Counted from the stretch's first letter, positions 6,008 to 14,280 are shown. The stretch is 26,057 bases of DNA from Bacteroides sp. CAG:770 (GCA_000435075.1 FR890658.1:1-26057), one strand, 5' to 3'. Numbers and translations are program-made. The notes: generated from the sequence alone by a model not told the origin.

Positions 6008-8020
6008 TCATTTCTTGTCTCTGGTAATAGCGAACTCTACCATGTCGAATTCGTCCGCCCCACCGAGAATCTTTCCGGTAGAATCGGTAAATCCATAAGC
6101 CATAGTCTGGACTTCATACAATTTCTTGTCCACCTTGAAGAAGGCTGGTGACATGCCAAGGATCTCTTGAGTACCATTGTCGCGAACCGTAGCACTATAG
6201 ATAACTTTGTCATAATCAGACAAGTAGGTCTTACCTGCATACTGGAGAACACCCATGAATCTGAGCTGGGCCTTGCCCTCCTGTGTTTCTACATCCGAAA
6301 TGAACTGATTTCCATAGATGTCCATTTTCTTGGTAGCCTTGTTGTATTTTGCTATGAATGGAAGTGTTTCACCAAACGATTCTGCAGACCACCCGTAAAC
6401 CTTATAGCTGTCATTGACAACAGACTGCTCGATTCGCAGGTTATATGTCAATGGCGTCTTGTAGTCTTTAGATGATTTTCCCGTCACTGTCCAGTTTCCG
6501 AGGAATGCAAGATATTCAGCCTCAGGATTGGAGGTGTCAGGCTCTTCGTCAAGAGTAGCGGTAGCCTTCGCGAAATAATACTCACCGTTGTGATTTATCA
6601 GTATACCAAAGAAATACTCTGTACCAGGCTCGAGATCATTCATGATTCTGGTAAACGATTTCTTGGATTCCAAATCATCCGCTTCGTTTTCCTGAAGAGG
6701 CTGCATAATAAACATAAGGTTCTCTGGTCTGGTAGCAAGCAGTTCTTCCGGAGTTGAAACGCCAAGATCTGCCAATGTCGCATCAAATGTAGCTTTAGGC
6801 ATCAATGTGGCAAAAACTCTATCAACATTGATATCCCCGAAGTTCTTCAGAGAAACCTGAACCTTCAAAGTGTAATAACTATAGTAATCCTGGGCAGGGC
6901 TGTCATACGGAGCCATGTCAATCTTAATTTCAGGCTGAGGGACAGGCGTGGTATATTCCTTGGTCTTGATGAAGGTGTCGCCATCTACAGTAACACCGAG
7001 AATAGCAAGAGTATATGAAACGCCAGAGTCAACTCCCCAAGAGTCGGTATAGGTATTGCCTGCACCGAGTGCATACTCATAAAGGAAGTTCTTCAGATCA
7101 TCACCATAATCCTCGCCGAACTTCTGCTTGAATTGCTCAGTAGGATAGAGATCATAGTAGATGTAGCTGACCTTGCTCTCATCGAATGACATTCTGACAG
7201 CAATCTTGTCTGTAGTGACCACCTCGTCGGTAAACGTGATATCACCTTCGCCGTTGCCATAAGGAGGAAGAGTCACCTCTACAGCCTCAGGATTGCCATT
7301 CCAGCCTGTCTCACCGTCGATGTAGCTGAACAGCAACACGTATTTCTGGCCTCCAAGCAGTTTGACGGTCTGATTCCTGCGCACGTTCTCATCACCGTTT
7401 TTCCATGTAACAGTCTGTGGTCCGGTACCTTCAGAACCATAGTCTGCAAGCATGTTCCAGATAAAGACCTTCAAATCAAACTCTGAACCTTCATCCTCCA
7501 TAGCCTTGGCAAGCTGATGGTTGAAATACCAACCTTCGAGATATGCATGCTGATATGTCTCGCCGTCATTTACATTGATAGTATATGAAAGGCTTGTCTT
7601 AGTAGGCTCGCCTGCGACCAGATGGACAGGAATCGCGGTTGTTGTCACCTTGATGGAATCAGTCTCACTGTAGAGAGCGCCACCCTTTGCCGCAGCAAAG
7701 ATCCAGTAGGTCTTCTCCGGCTCAAGTTCCTCAAGCGTTACAGAAAGCGGCTGCGTATATTCAGCAGATGTTCCGAGAGAAAAGACATACTCCGGAGTCT
7801 GAAGTTTTGCACCCTCCTGAGGGTCATTGGTGCAATAATAGGAAACCACGTCCGCATTGACACCGGTCAACAAGAACGAAATCGTCTTGTCAGCAGCGCT
7901 TACAAGCTGGATGTCAACCTTCGGTACCGGAGGTTTCGGAGTCGGATTCTCTTCCTTGCAGGCCAACACTGAGAGTGCTGTCAATGCAACCATGAAGACA
8001 TTGAATAACTTTTTAATCAT
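6008..8020 (-). CDS. Large secreted lipoprotein of unknown function, fibronectin-III-like repeats
   Basis: A 670-residue protein with a signal peptide ending at cysteine 21 (SVLAC), followed by a Pro/Lys-rich linker (about 24-34), so it is probably a surface or periplasmic lipoprotein. From about 35 to 130 the strand pattern and the phrase LEELEPEKTYWIFAAA resemble a fibronectin type III-like module; a similar phrase, MNDLEPGTEYFFGI, occurs again near residues 467-480, suggesting two or more such modules with unrelated stretches between. The last 150 residues begin with YLAFLGNWTV and look like a beta-rich, possibly lipocalin-like, domain; that is inference from pattern only. I do not recognise the family and no neighbour gives a function. 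It is acidic and rich in Tyr and Thr, as many Bacteroidales surface lipoproteins are. Confidence 0.85.
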   Translation of the reverse strand: MIKKLFNVFMVALTALSVLACKEENPTPKPPVPKVDIQLVSAADKTISFLLTGVNADVVSYYCTNDPQEGAKLQTPEYVFSLGTSAEYTQPLSVTLEELEPEKTYWIFAAAKGGALYSETDSIKVTTTAIPVHLVAGEPTKTSLSYTINVNDGETYQHAYLEGWYFNHQLAKAMEDEGSEFDLKVFIWNMLADYGSEGTGPQTVTWKNGDENVRRNQTVKLLGGQKYVLLFSYIDGETGWNGNPEAVEVTLPPYGNGEGDITFTDEVVTTDKIAVRMSFDESKVSYIYYDLYPTEQFKQKFGEDYGDDLKNFLYEYALGAGNTYTDSWGVDSGVSYTLAILGVTVDGDTFIKTKEYTTPVPQPEIKIDMAPYDSPAQDYYSYYTLKVQVSLKNFGDINVDRVFATLMPKATFDATLADLGVSTPEELLATRPENLMFIMQPLQENEADDLESKKSFTRIMNDLEPGTEYFFGILINHNGEYYFAKATATLDEEPDTSNPEAEYLAFLGNWTVTGKSSKDYKTPLTYNLRIEQSVVNDSYKVYGWSAESFGETLPFIAKYNKATKKMDIYGNQFISDVETQEGKAQLRFMGVLQYAGKTYLSDYDKVIYSATVRDNGTQEILGMSPAFFKVDKKLYEVQTMAYGFTDSTGKILGGADEFDMVEFAITRDKK

Positions 8021-8065
8021 TTGTTTAATATTTTAGTTATAAAAACATTCCGGTCAGTCCGACCA

Positions 8066-8073
8066 CAAATATA
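8066..8073 (-). promoter_or_regulatory. -7 element of the 670-residue lipoprotein gene
   Basis: On the minus strand TATATTTG matches TAnnTTTG, about 45 bases before the start codon at 8020. No TTTG is seen at the expected 19-20 bases upstream, so the -33 element is weak or absent. Confidence 0.5.
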
Positions 8074-8157
8074 GGCATTTTTTCCGCACCCGCCGCACAT
8101 ATTGGACTTTTTTGCGAATTTTTTACACTTCTCCGACACCTACATTTCAAAGGAAAT

Positions 8158-8188
8158 TTTGCAGTTACACAGCAATTTTATAAATTTG
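8158..8188 (+). promoter_or_regulatory. Promoter of efp
   Basis: TTTG (8158-8161), 19 bases, then TAAATTTG (8181-8188): an exact match to the Bacteroidota consensus, 41 bases before the ATG at 8230. Confidence 0.8.
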
Positions 8189-8229
8189 CACGATTAAATG
8201 TCTGACTATAATAATTTTATAATATTTTT

Positions 8230-8793
8230 ATGGCAACAACAGCTGATTTCAAAAACGGAATGTACCTTAATTTCAACGGCAAACCATGCATGCTTGTTTA
8301 TTTCCAGCATGTAAAGCCGGGAAAAGGTCCAGCATTCGTAAAGACTAAACTTCGCAACCTCGAGAACGGACGTATCCTTGAGAATACTTTCACCGCCGGT
8401 GCAAAAGTCGATACTATCAATGTCGAGAGACGTCCTTACCAGTTCCTTTATGAGGATGAGGACGGATTCAACTTCATGCACGAGGAGACTTTCGAGCAGA
8501 TCCACCTTCCTAAGGATGTCGTAGAGAACGCAGACCTCATGAAAGAAGGACAGCATGTAGAGATGATGTTCGTAGTGGACGAGGAAAGATGCCTCACCTG
8601 CGAGCTTCCTACATACGTAACTCTCAAGGTTACTTACACAGAGCCTGCAGTGAAGGGTAACACCGCTTCTACCAGCGCCCTCAAAGAGTGCACACTCGAG
8701 ACCGGAGCGAAGATCATGGTTCCTCTCTTCATCAACCAGGATGACGTGATCACCGTGAACACCACAGACCGTTCATACGGCCAGCGCGTCTAA
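8230..8793 (+). CDS. efp: Elongation factor P
   Basis: A 187-residue protein of normal EF-P length with its three beta-barrel domains: KOW-like about 1-63, then two OB-like domains. EF-P binds stalled ribosomes between the P and E sites and speeds peptide bonds between consecutive prolines. The tip loop of the first domain reads VKPGKGPAF, with lysine 32 at the position that is modified in many bacteria (lysine 34 in E. coli); an arginine for rhamnosylation is not present. The C-terminal signature, around TGAKIMVPLFINQDDVITVN, is complete. Codon use is regular and fits high expression. It stands alone, with its own promoter and a hairpin terminator. Confidence 0.97.
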   Translation: MATTADFKNGMYLNFNGKPCMLVYFQHVKPGKGPAFVKTKLRNLENGRILENTFTAGAKVDTINVERRPYQFLYEDEDGFNFMHEETFEQIHLPKDVVENADLMKEGQHVEMMFVVDEERCLTCELPTYVTLKVTYTEPAVKGNTASTSALKECTLETGAKIMVPLFINQDDVITVNTTDRSYGQRV

Positions 8794-8853
8794 TCACGAG
8801 CACTGTCAATGTTACCCGGCCTGACGGCCCGAGTTCCATTGCCCATCATATAG

Positions 8854-8893
8854 GCATTTCAAATGTTTGCGGACTCCGCATCATCTGAAATGC
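8854..8893 (+). terminator. Terminator downstream of efp
   Basis: GCATTTCA (8854-8861) pairs with TGAAATGC (8886-8893). Inside, GCGG (8869-8872) pairs with CCGC (8876-8879). TTATTTTCATTTATT follows. It lies about 60 bases after the efp stop. Confidence 0.6.
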
Positions 8894-8995
8894 TTATTTT
8901 CATTTATTCCACCCGCGAAAGTTCCATTCTAGAATAATATTTGCTATATTGTGCTGATTGGGCATAAGCCAAGAAAACTTAAGAGAATTATTGAC

Positions 8996-10147
8996 ATGAA
9001 AATACTTGTAGTTGATGACGAGAGAGCCATCAGAAACTCTCTGAAAGAGATTCTGTCTGATGAAGGATATAACGTTGACGTAGCGGAAGACGGAGCCACT
9101 GCCATTGACATGGCCGAGAAAGAAAGATACGATGTCATTTTCTGCGACATCAAGATGCCGAACATGGAGGGAACTGAGGTCCTGGAAAAGCTCAGGACTG
9201 ACGGAGTAGATTCTGCAATAATCATGATATCAGGTCACGGCGACATCGACACTGCCGTAGAATGTATCAAGAAGGGGGCTTTCGATTTCATCCAGAAGCC
9301 GCTTGACCTCAACAGGATTCTTATCACGATAAAGAACGCTACCGAGCGCACACAAATCATTACCGAAAACACGAACCTGAAGAAGAAGGTCTTCGGCAAG
9401 CAGATGATCGGCGAGTCCGCTCCGATTCTCCATTTGCGCGAAATGATAGAGAAGGTCGCCCCGACTGATGCCAGGGTTCTCATCACCGGTCCGAACGGTT
9501 CAGGAAAGGAACTCGTGGCCAGAAGCCTTCACCAGCAGAGCAACAGGAGCGCAATGCCTTACATTGAAGTAAACTGCGCAGCCATTCCGTCCGAACTCAT
9601 TGAAAGTGAATTGTTTGGGCACGAAAAGGGAGCTTTCACCTCCGCCATCAAACAGCATAAGGGCAAGTTCGAGCAGGCTGACGGCGGCACATTGTTTCTG
9701 GATGAAATCGGTGACATGAGCCTCGCAGCCCAGGCAAAAGTACTGAGAGTCCTTCAGGAGAAGAAACTCTCCCGCGTCGGCAGTGACAAGGATATCGAAG
9801 TGGATGTAAGAGTCATAGCCGCCACCAACAAGGACCTGAAGGCCGAGATAGAAAAGGGCAATTTCAGGGAAGACCTCTATCACCGTCTCAGTGTCATCGT
9901 TCTCCACGTGCCGTCCCTGGACGAGCGCAAGGATGACATCCCGCTGCTGGTCAACTATTTCATCGACCAGGTCAGCAACGAATCAGGAATGCAGCCGAAA
10001 TCCATCAGCGACGAAGCCATGAAGATGCTCCAGAACCGCAGCTGGACCGGAAATATCCGAGAGCTCCGCAACGTAGTAGAGCGTCTCATGATTCTCGGCG
10101 GCAATCCCGTCACCCCTCAGGACATAAAAGATTACGTGATTTTCTAA
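8996..10147 (+). CDS. Sigma-54-dependent response regulator (NtrC family) without HTH domain
   Basis: A 383-residue protein. The receiver domain (1-115) has the acidic pair D7/D8, the phosphorylation site Asp51 (FCDIKMPN), Ser79 and Lys101. The AAA+ domain (about 138-370) has a Walker A box GPNGSGKE (165-172), the sigma-54 contact loop as GAFTSA (212-217), Walker B with D236/E237, and the arginine-finger region REDLYHRL (291-298). After the lid segment TGNIRELRN the protein ends within about 30 residues, so the Fis-type DNA-binding helix-turn-helix is missing. Such proteins would activate sigma-54 polymerase by ATP hydrolysis when phosphorylated, without binding specific enhancers themselves. 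The start at 8996 (MKILVVDDE) was chosen over a GTG at 8951, which adds 15 non-domain residues. No sensor kinase gene is adjacent. Confidence 0.93.
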   Translation: MKILVVDDERAIRNSLKEILSDEGYNVDVAEDGATAIDMAEKERYDVIFCDIKMPNMEGTEVLEKLRTDGVDSAIIMISGHGDIDTAVECIKKGAFDFIQKPLDLNRILITIKNATERTQIITENTNLKKKVFGKQMIGESAPILHLREMIEKVAPTDARVLITGPNGSGKELVARSLHQQSNRSAMPYIEVNCAAIPSELIESELFGHEKGAFTSAIKQHKGKFEQADGGTLFLDEIGDMSLAAQAKVLRVLQEKKLSRVGSDKDIEVDVRVIAATNKDLKAEIEKGNFREDLYHRLSVIVLHVPSLDERKDDIPLLVNYFIDQVSNESGMQPKSISDEAMKMLQNRSWTGNIRELRNVVERLMILGGNPVTPQDIKDYVIF

Positions 10148-10153
10148 GGGAAT

Positions 10154-10957
10154 CTACATCTCAGACAGTTTGGCGGCTTCTTTGGCCGCCATTATTGCCG
10201 CATGCTCTGCGCGGGCCTTCTCGACGGCAGGCGAACGCTTGAGAATGAAGCCGGAACTCAGGTACTTGGTACGGACATCCTCATCGTTTGCCAACTTCTC
10301 CGGTGTACCGGACTGGAGAATCGTACCTTCGTAAAGAAGATAGGCCCTGTCAATGATAGCCATCGTCTCACCGACATTGTGGTCAGTGATGATGACACCG
10401 ATATTCTTGTACTTTAGCTTTGCGATAATATACTGGATATCCTCCACCGCAATCGGATCGACACCGGCAAAAGGCTCATCCAGAAGAATGAACTTCGGGT
10501 CAATGGAAAGGGCACGGGCAATCTCGCAACGGCGGCGCTCGCCACCTGAAAGCTGGATACCGAGGCTCTTGCGAACCTTTGAAAGATTGAACTCGTCGAT
10601 GAGAGACTCCAGACGGTCACGCCTCTCGGCCTTTGTCATATTGGACATCTCCATGACGGACATGATATTGTCCTCCACGGACATCTTCCTGAAGACGGAA
10701 GCCTCCTGCGGAAGATAGCCCACGCCCTTCAGAGAGCGCTTGTACATAGGCAAATCCGTAATATCCTCATCATCAAGATATATCCTGCCTCCATTCGGAA
10801 CAATCTGTCCCGTAATCATATAGAAGCTTGTAGTCTTACCTGCTCCGTTAGGTCCGAGGAATCCCACGATCTCTCCCTGCTGCACCTCCATCGACACACC
10901 CTTCACGACAGTCCTCACACCATATTTCTTTACAAGATTTTCACAACGAAGTTTCAT
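10154..10957 (-). CDS. lptB: LPS export ABC transporter ATPase LptB
   Basis: A 267-residue ABC ATPase that powers extraction of lipopolysaccharide from the inner membrane, together with LptF and LptG. Visible are Walker A GPNGAGKTT (35-43), the LptB-typical GVGYLPQEASVFRKMSVEDN (78-97), signature LSGGERRR (136-143), Walker B FILLDEP (156-162) with AGVDP, and the switch histidine in ITDHNVGET (H193). The last 28 or so residues are an extra Ala/Lys/Glu-rich tail beyond the usual roughly 240-residue length. It starts 12 bases after the dnaX stop, so the two are cotranscribed. LptF, LptG, LptC and LptA genes are not in the window. It converges tail to tail with the response-regulator gene, six bases apart. 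Confidence 0.95.
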   Translation of the reverse strand: MKLRCENLVKKYGVRTVVKGVSMEVQQGEIVGFLGPNGAGKTTSFYMITGQIVPNGGRIYLDDEDITDLPMYKRSLKGVGYLPQEASVFRKMSVEDNIMSVMEMSNMTKAERRDRLESLIDEFNLSKVRKSLGIQLSGGERRRCEIARALSIDPKFILLDEPFAGVDPIAVEDIQYIIAKLKYKNIGVIITDHNVGETMAIIDRAYLLYEGTILQSGTPEKLANDEDVRTKYLSSGFILKRSPAVEKARAEHAAIMAAKEAAKLSEM

Positions 10958-10969
10958 CTTTTCTAGTAT

Positions 10970-12808
10970 TTACTTGACATCCAGGTCAAAATCCTTGACC
11001 AGATTCTCGATTTCCTTATTAGCGGCCATCATCGCCTTCGCCTTGTCTTCCGGCATATAGACCTTTTTCTCAACTTTCTCTTCAGGCAGGACCTGTACGC
11101 CGAGCCTTACCCCGGTACTTTCCGTCAGACGCTGAAGTTTTCCTTCAAGTTCACGTAGAAGTTCCTGCTCCACCCAGTTCTTCTGGGCTACATTCTGCAC
11201 AAAGAACTCCAGGAGCTTGTATGAGCCCTTGTCCGAAACTACCACACCGGTAGATTCCAGAGTGGAATACAGCCTCGGTCTTGACTTGTACTCAGGCGGA
11301 AGTTTCTTCCATGCATCCTTGATTTCCTGGTCATCAGGAATCCTTCCGGACAGTCCACGGTTATCTGCCACGACTGTCTCCTTCTGATCAGTGGCCTCCT
11401 CTATCGCATCCAACGACAATGAAGCCGCCTTGGAAGCACGTTTTCTTCTCGGAGCCGGCTGAGGGGCCGGACTTTCAGCAGATGCAGTTTCCGTGACGAC
11501 AGGTGCCGGAGTCTCCGCGGCAGGCGCCTCATCCTGAGCAACTTGCGGAGCCTGAGGAGTCTGAACTGTCTGAGCCGGCGACTGGGTCTGTGCTTCAGCA
11601 TTGACAGAAACCGGTGCCTGAACCGGCTGGGACGCGGTCGCGGTCGCCTTAGTAGGCTGGGCCACCTGAACCGGCTGTGGCGCAGGCTGTTTCAATGATA
11701 CCGGACCTCCGGTAAGGAAGCACAGTTTCATCAATGCGAATTCGATATGCAGACGGGGGTTTATGCTCTCCTTATAGCCGGCCTCACACTGTGAAGTCAC
11801 GGCAAGCGCATCATAAATAAACTGCAGGGAGCACCTGTCCGCCTGCTCTTTATATTTAAGTTTCAATGAGTCAGGGAATTCCAGCAAAGAATCCAGGGCA
11901 CCGCTTTTGGCCACCATCAGATTTCTGAAATGGGTACTTAGAGATGACACGAAATACAGCGCATTGAAACCCTTGGAGAGGATGCTGTCGAACTCCAGAA
12001 GCGCGGCAGCGTAATCATTTGCCAGCATCGACTCGGTAAGGCGGAAAGAATACTCATAGTCCAGGACATTGAGATTCCTTATGACATCCTCATACTTGAT
12101 GTCAGAGCCGCAGAACGCGACAGTCTGGTCGAATATGGTGAGCGCGTCACGCATCGCTCCGTCGGCCTTCCTGGCCACGATATGGAGGGACTCGTCATCG
12201 ACATTGATATTTTCCTTGGTGGCGATAGCCCTGAGATTGCGGACAATGTCAGGGATGCTTATGCGGTTGAAGTCATAAGTCTGGCAACGCGAAAGGATGG
12301 TCGGCAGAATCTTATGCTTCTCGGTAGTAGCCAGAATGAAGATGGCGTGTGCAGGCGGCTCCTCAAGAGTCTTGAGGAAGGCATTGAACGCGGACTGAGA
12401 AAGCATGTGGACCTCGTCAATGATAAACACGCTGTACCTTCCGATCTGCGGAGGAATCTGCACCTGCTCCATCAATGCCTTGATGTCATCGACGCCATTG
12501 TTGGAGGCAGCGTCAAGCTCGTGGATGCAGTATGAGCGTCCCTCACGGAAAGAGACACAGGACTCACACTGGCCACACGGCTCCATGTCAGCAGTAGGAT
12601 GCTCACAGTTTATAGTCTTGGCAAAGATTCTCGCCGCACTTGTCTTACCCACACCTCGCGGCCCGCAGAACAGATAGGCATGCGCAAGTTTGCCTCTCAC
12701 GATGGAATTCTTGAGAGTGCGGACTATATTGTCCTGCCCTATCAGGTCCTCGAAAGAATCAGGACGATATTTTCTGGCAGAAACTATGTATTGCGAACTT
12801 TCTGGCAT
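10970..12808 (-). CDS. dnaX: DNA polymerase III subunit gamma/tau
   Basis: A 612-residue clamp-loader ATPase that loads the sliding clamp in chromosome replication. The AAA+ part has Walker A GPRGVGKT (49-56), a zinc-type cysteine set (C68, C78, C81, C84), Walker B FIIDEVHML (128-136), the TTE sensor (161-163) and SRC (173-175). The collar domain runs to about 370. A low-complexity linker rich in Pro, Ala, Gln, Val and Thr spans about 372-462 (plus-strand 11420-11695). A roughly 150-residue C-terminal domain follows, probably the part that contacts polymerase or helicase in tau proteins. I saw no slippery A-run that would make a short gamma form. It is the first gene of a dnaX-lptB unit. Confidence 0.97.
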   Translation of the reverse strand: MPESSQYIVSARKYRPDSFEDLIGQDNIVRTLKNSIVRGKLAHAYLFCGPRGVGKTSAARIFAKTINCEHPTADMEPCGQCESCVSFREGRSYCIHELDAASNNGVDDIKALMEQVQIPPQIGRYSVFIIDEVHMLSQSAFNAFLKTLEEPPAHAIFILATTEKHKILPTILSRCQTYDFNRISIPDIVRNLRAIATKENINVDDESLHIVARKADGAMRDALTIFDQTVAFCGSDIKYEDVIRNLNVLDYEYSFRLTESMLANDYAAALLEFDSILSKGFNALYFVSSLSTHFRNLMVAKSGALDSLLEFPDSLKLKYKEQADRCSLQFIYDALAVTSQCEAGYKESINPRLHIEFALMKLCFLTGGPVSLKQPAPQPVQVAQPTKATATASQPVQAPVSVNAEAQTQSPAQTVQTPQAPQVAQDEAPAAETPAPVVTETASAESPAPQPAPRRKRASKAASLSLDAIEEATDQKETVVADNRGLSGRIPDDQEIKDAWKKLPPEYKSRPRLYSTLESTGVVVSDKGSYKLLEFFVQNVAQKNWVEQELLRELEGKLQRLTESTGVRLGVQVLPEEKVEKKVYMPEDKAKAMMAANKEIENLVKDFDLDVK

Positions 12809-12846
12809 ATATCAAGTTATTTCATCCGGCATATGACCGGATACTA

Positions 12847-12854
12847 CAAATGTA
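12847..12854 (-). promoter_or_regulatory. -7 element of the dnaX-lptB operon
   Basis: On the minus strand TACATTTG matches TAnnTTTG about 40 bases before the dnaX start at 12808. I see no clear -33 TTTG at the expected distance. Confidence 0.5.
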
Positions 12855-12899
12855 CGTATAAATAATCAAAAACAGGTTCCAAAGTTTCTGGAAAATTAC

Positions 12900-12907
12900 T
12901 AAGTTTG
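12900..12907 (+). promoter_or_regulatory. -7 element of the 157-residue membrane protein gene
   Basis: TAAGTTTG matches TAnnTTTG, with only a partial -33 match upstream. It lies just 16 bases before the ATG at 12924, so the transcript would have a very short leader. Confidence 0.4.
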
Positions 12908-12923
12908 TAAAAAATGAAATGAT

Positions 12924-13397
12924 ATGGCACCTGCATTGAAATATATCGTTAGAGCGATAAAATACTTCTTCTACTTCAGTATCATCATGATTGTCATCAT
13001 GTCCATCCTCGTCCTTGCCCACGTGGTGGACGGAAACATCGAGACGATGTTCCGTGACGGATACAATTCCCTCTGGGAAATAGGCCTGATGTTTGCAGCA
13101 GTTTCAGCGGTATATCCGGTCTTCGGTTTCGTAAAGAAATACGCAGTGATACCTGGAGAATACAGCGAAATCCGCCCGACCGTCATCAAGTACATGGAGT
13201 CGAAAGGATACACGTTAGAACACGAGGAAGGCGAAAACATGACATTCCGCAACAGACTGTTCATCAATAAGTTGAGCCGAATATACGAAGACAGGATTAC
13301 ATTCACCAGAGAACTCGGCGGTTTCTCGGTAGAGGGCCTCAGGAAAGATACGATACGTATCATCTACGGCCTCGAGAACGCATTCAGAAGCGAATAA
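12924..13397 (+). CDS. Small membrane protein of unknown function
   Basis: A 157-residue protein I cannot assign to a named family. Two hydrophobic segments (about residues 12-33 and 50-72) suggest a hairpin anchored in the inner membrane. The following roughly 85 residues are soluble, with a mixed alpha/beta pattern (VIKYMESKGYTLEHEEGENMTFRN is split by polar turns) and a final RKDTIRIIYGLENAF segment. It is followed 38 bases later by the DUF2007 gene on the same strand, so the two may be cotranscribed. It shares a divergent promoter region with dnaX. The reading frame is convincing from its regular codon use and clear start, but the function is unknown. Confidence 0.75.
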   Translation: MAPALKYIVRAIKYFFYFSIIMIVIMSILVLAHVVDGNIETMFRDGYNSLWEIGLMFAAVSAVYPVFGFVKKYAVIPGEYSEIRPTVIKYMESKGYTLEHEEGENMTFRNRLFINKLSRIYEDRITFTRELGGFSVEGLRKDTIRIIYGLENAFRSE

Positions 13398-13399
13398 CC

Positions 13400-13417
13400 C
13401 GCGGGGACCCGCGTCCC
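13400..13417 (+). other. Alternative small GC-rich hairpins in the 38-base gap
   Basis: Two exclusive pairings are possible: CGCGG (13400-13404) with CCGCG (13409-13413), or GGGAC (13404-13408) with GTCCC (13413-13417). They lie between the membrane protein stop and the DUF2007 start and could weaken read-through or hide little of the start site. Significance is uncertain. Confidence 0.3.
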
Positions 13418-13436
13418 TGCACAAACCATAACAGAT

Positions 13437-13658
13437 ATGAATGAAGCATTAAAGACTGTCGCCAGATTTTCCGACCCGATGAGTGCGGAAATCACTGCCG
13501 GTATGCTTAATTCAAACGGCATCCCGGCTGAAGTTTTCGGTCAGACATCATCCTACCCGTCCATCAATGCTGCCATCGACAGCATCGAGGTAAAGGTCAA
13601 TGCCGATGATTACGAATCAGCCAAGAAGCTTTTGGCCGCAAATGAAAGTGCGGAGTAG
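13437..13658 (+). CDS. DUF2007 domain protein (putative signal-transducing protein)
   Basis: A 73-residue protein matching the pattern of DUF2007: VARFSDPMSAEITAGMLNSNGIPAEVFG at its start (two helices around short strands) and IEVKVNADDYESAKKLLA at its end. These small ferredoxin-like proteins are labelled putative signal-transducing proteins, but their role is not established. It probably shares a transcript with the membrane protein upstream. Its last 49 bases overlap the 3' end of the DUF3109 gene on the other strand. Confidence 0.8.
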   Translation: MNEALKTVARFSDPMSAEITAGMLNSNGIPAEVFGQTSSYPSINAAIDSIEVKVNADDYESAKKLLAANESAE

Positions 13659-14215
13659 AACTCCTCTCCGTAAGCTGCTATAAGAGGTTCGCGTAGAAAT
13701 TCATATACGCGGACCTTTTCTTTTTTGCCCTTCTCGAACGCGTCCTTGCAGATATCCCACCTGTGCAGGTTCAATGCATGTTTCCCATTGGAAAGTTCCG
13801 TCACACGTATCGGATAGAGCCAGCATGATATCGGCTTGCGGAACTTGCATTTGCCGGCGAACCAGCTGCGCTCTATGGCACAGAAACAGTTCTTGTTCTC
13901 ATCGAAAAGAGTATATGCACATTCCTCGGTTCCGGGACAGAGAGGAGTCACGATATCCCCGTCAATGTCAATGTTGAAGAAGCCCTTTTCTTCGATTACC
14001 TTCCGTCCTGTCTCCTGCATGAGCGGAGAAAACACAGGATAGGCCTCCTCGATTTTCTCTATTTCTTCTTCCTTCATAGGAGCCCCGCTGTCTCCGATGA
14101 TACAGCAGCAGCCCTTGCACTTTTCATAATCACAGGCAAAGTATTCAGTAATGACTTCCTCTGAAACGAGACAGTCCCCTATCTCGAAAATTGTTCCGAA
14201 TCTGTTATCTTTCAT
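13610..14215 (-). CDS. DUF3109 cysteine-rich protein
   Basis: A 201-residue protein of the DUF3109 family, a group with many conserved cysteines related in pattern to the YkgJ (UPF0153) zinc/iron-binding proteins. Cysteines cluster in CDYEKCKGCCC (C28, C33, C36-38), then C93, C99, C110, C112, C123, C131 and C156. The segments GDSGAPM and CWLYPIRV are family landmarks. A metal or Fe-S cluster is likely; the function is unknown. I chose the ATG at 14215 because the family pattern (FEIGDCLVSEEV) begins there. The open frame continues 52 codons upstream to 14371, through the 50-base repeat, but that part does not look like the family. The 3' end overlaps the DUF2007 gene by 49 bases. Confidence 0.88.
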   Translation of the reverse strand: MKDNRFGTIFEIGDCLVSEEVITEYFACDYEKCKGCCCIIGDSGAPMKEEEIEKIEEAYPVFSPLMQETGRKVIEEKGFFNIDIDGDIVTPLCPGTEECAYTLFDENKNCFCAIERSWFAGKCKFRKPISCWLYPIRVTELSNGKHALNLHRWDICKDAFEKGKKEKVRVYEFLREPLIAAYGEEFYSALSFAAKSFLADS

Positions 14216-14230
14216 TGATTTACATTTTTT

Positions 14231-14280
14231 AGTAATCCTTAAAAAATAACTTGGTAATCTTTGCTCGTCTTTTCGGTCTA
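14231..14280 (-). repeat. 50-base dispersed repeat, copy 2, upstream of DUF3109 gene
   Basis: On the minus strand this matches bases 1-50 of the window at 49 of 50 positions. It ends 15 bases before the DUF3109 start codon, and has the same orientation to its gene as copy 1 has to the chromate operon. The two GATTAC words 22 bases apart are kept. It lies inside an in-frame extension of the DUF3109 reading frame. Confidence 0.85.

Noticed and set aside
11420..11695. Repetitive-looking stretch as a DNA repeat array
   Set aside because: It is the Pro/Ala/Gln-rich linker inside dnaX; the repeats are imperfect and keep the frame, as expected for a low-complexity protein linker.
10970..12808. Programmed frameshift in dnaX giving a short gamma form
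   Set aside because: I saw no A-rich slippery heptamer with a following hairpin in the coding strand; the full-length frame is intact.
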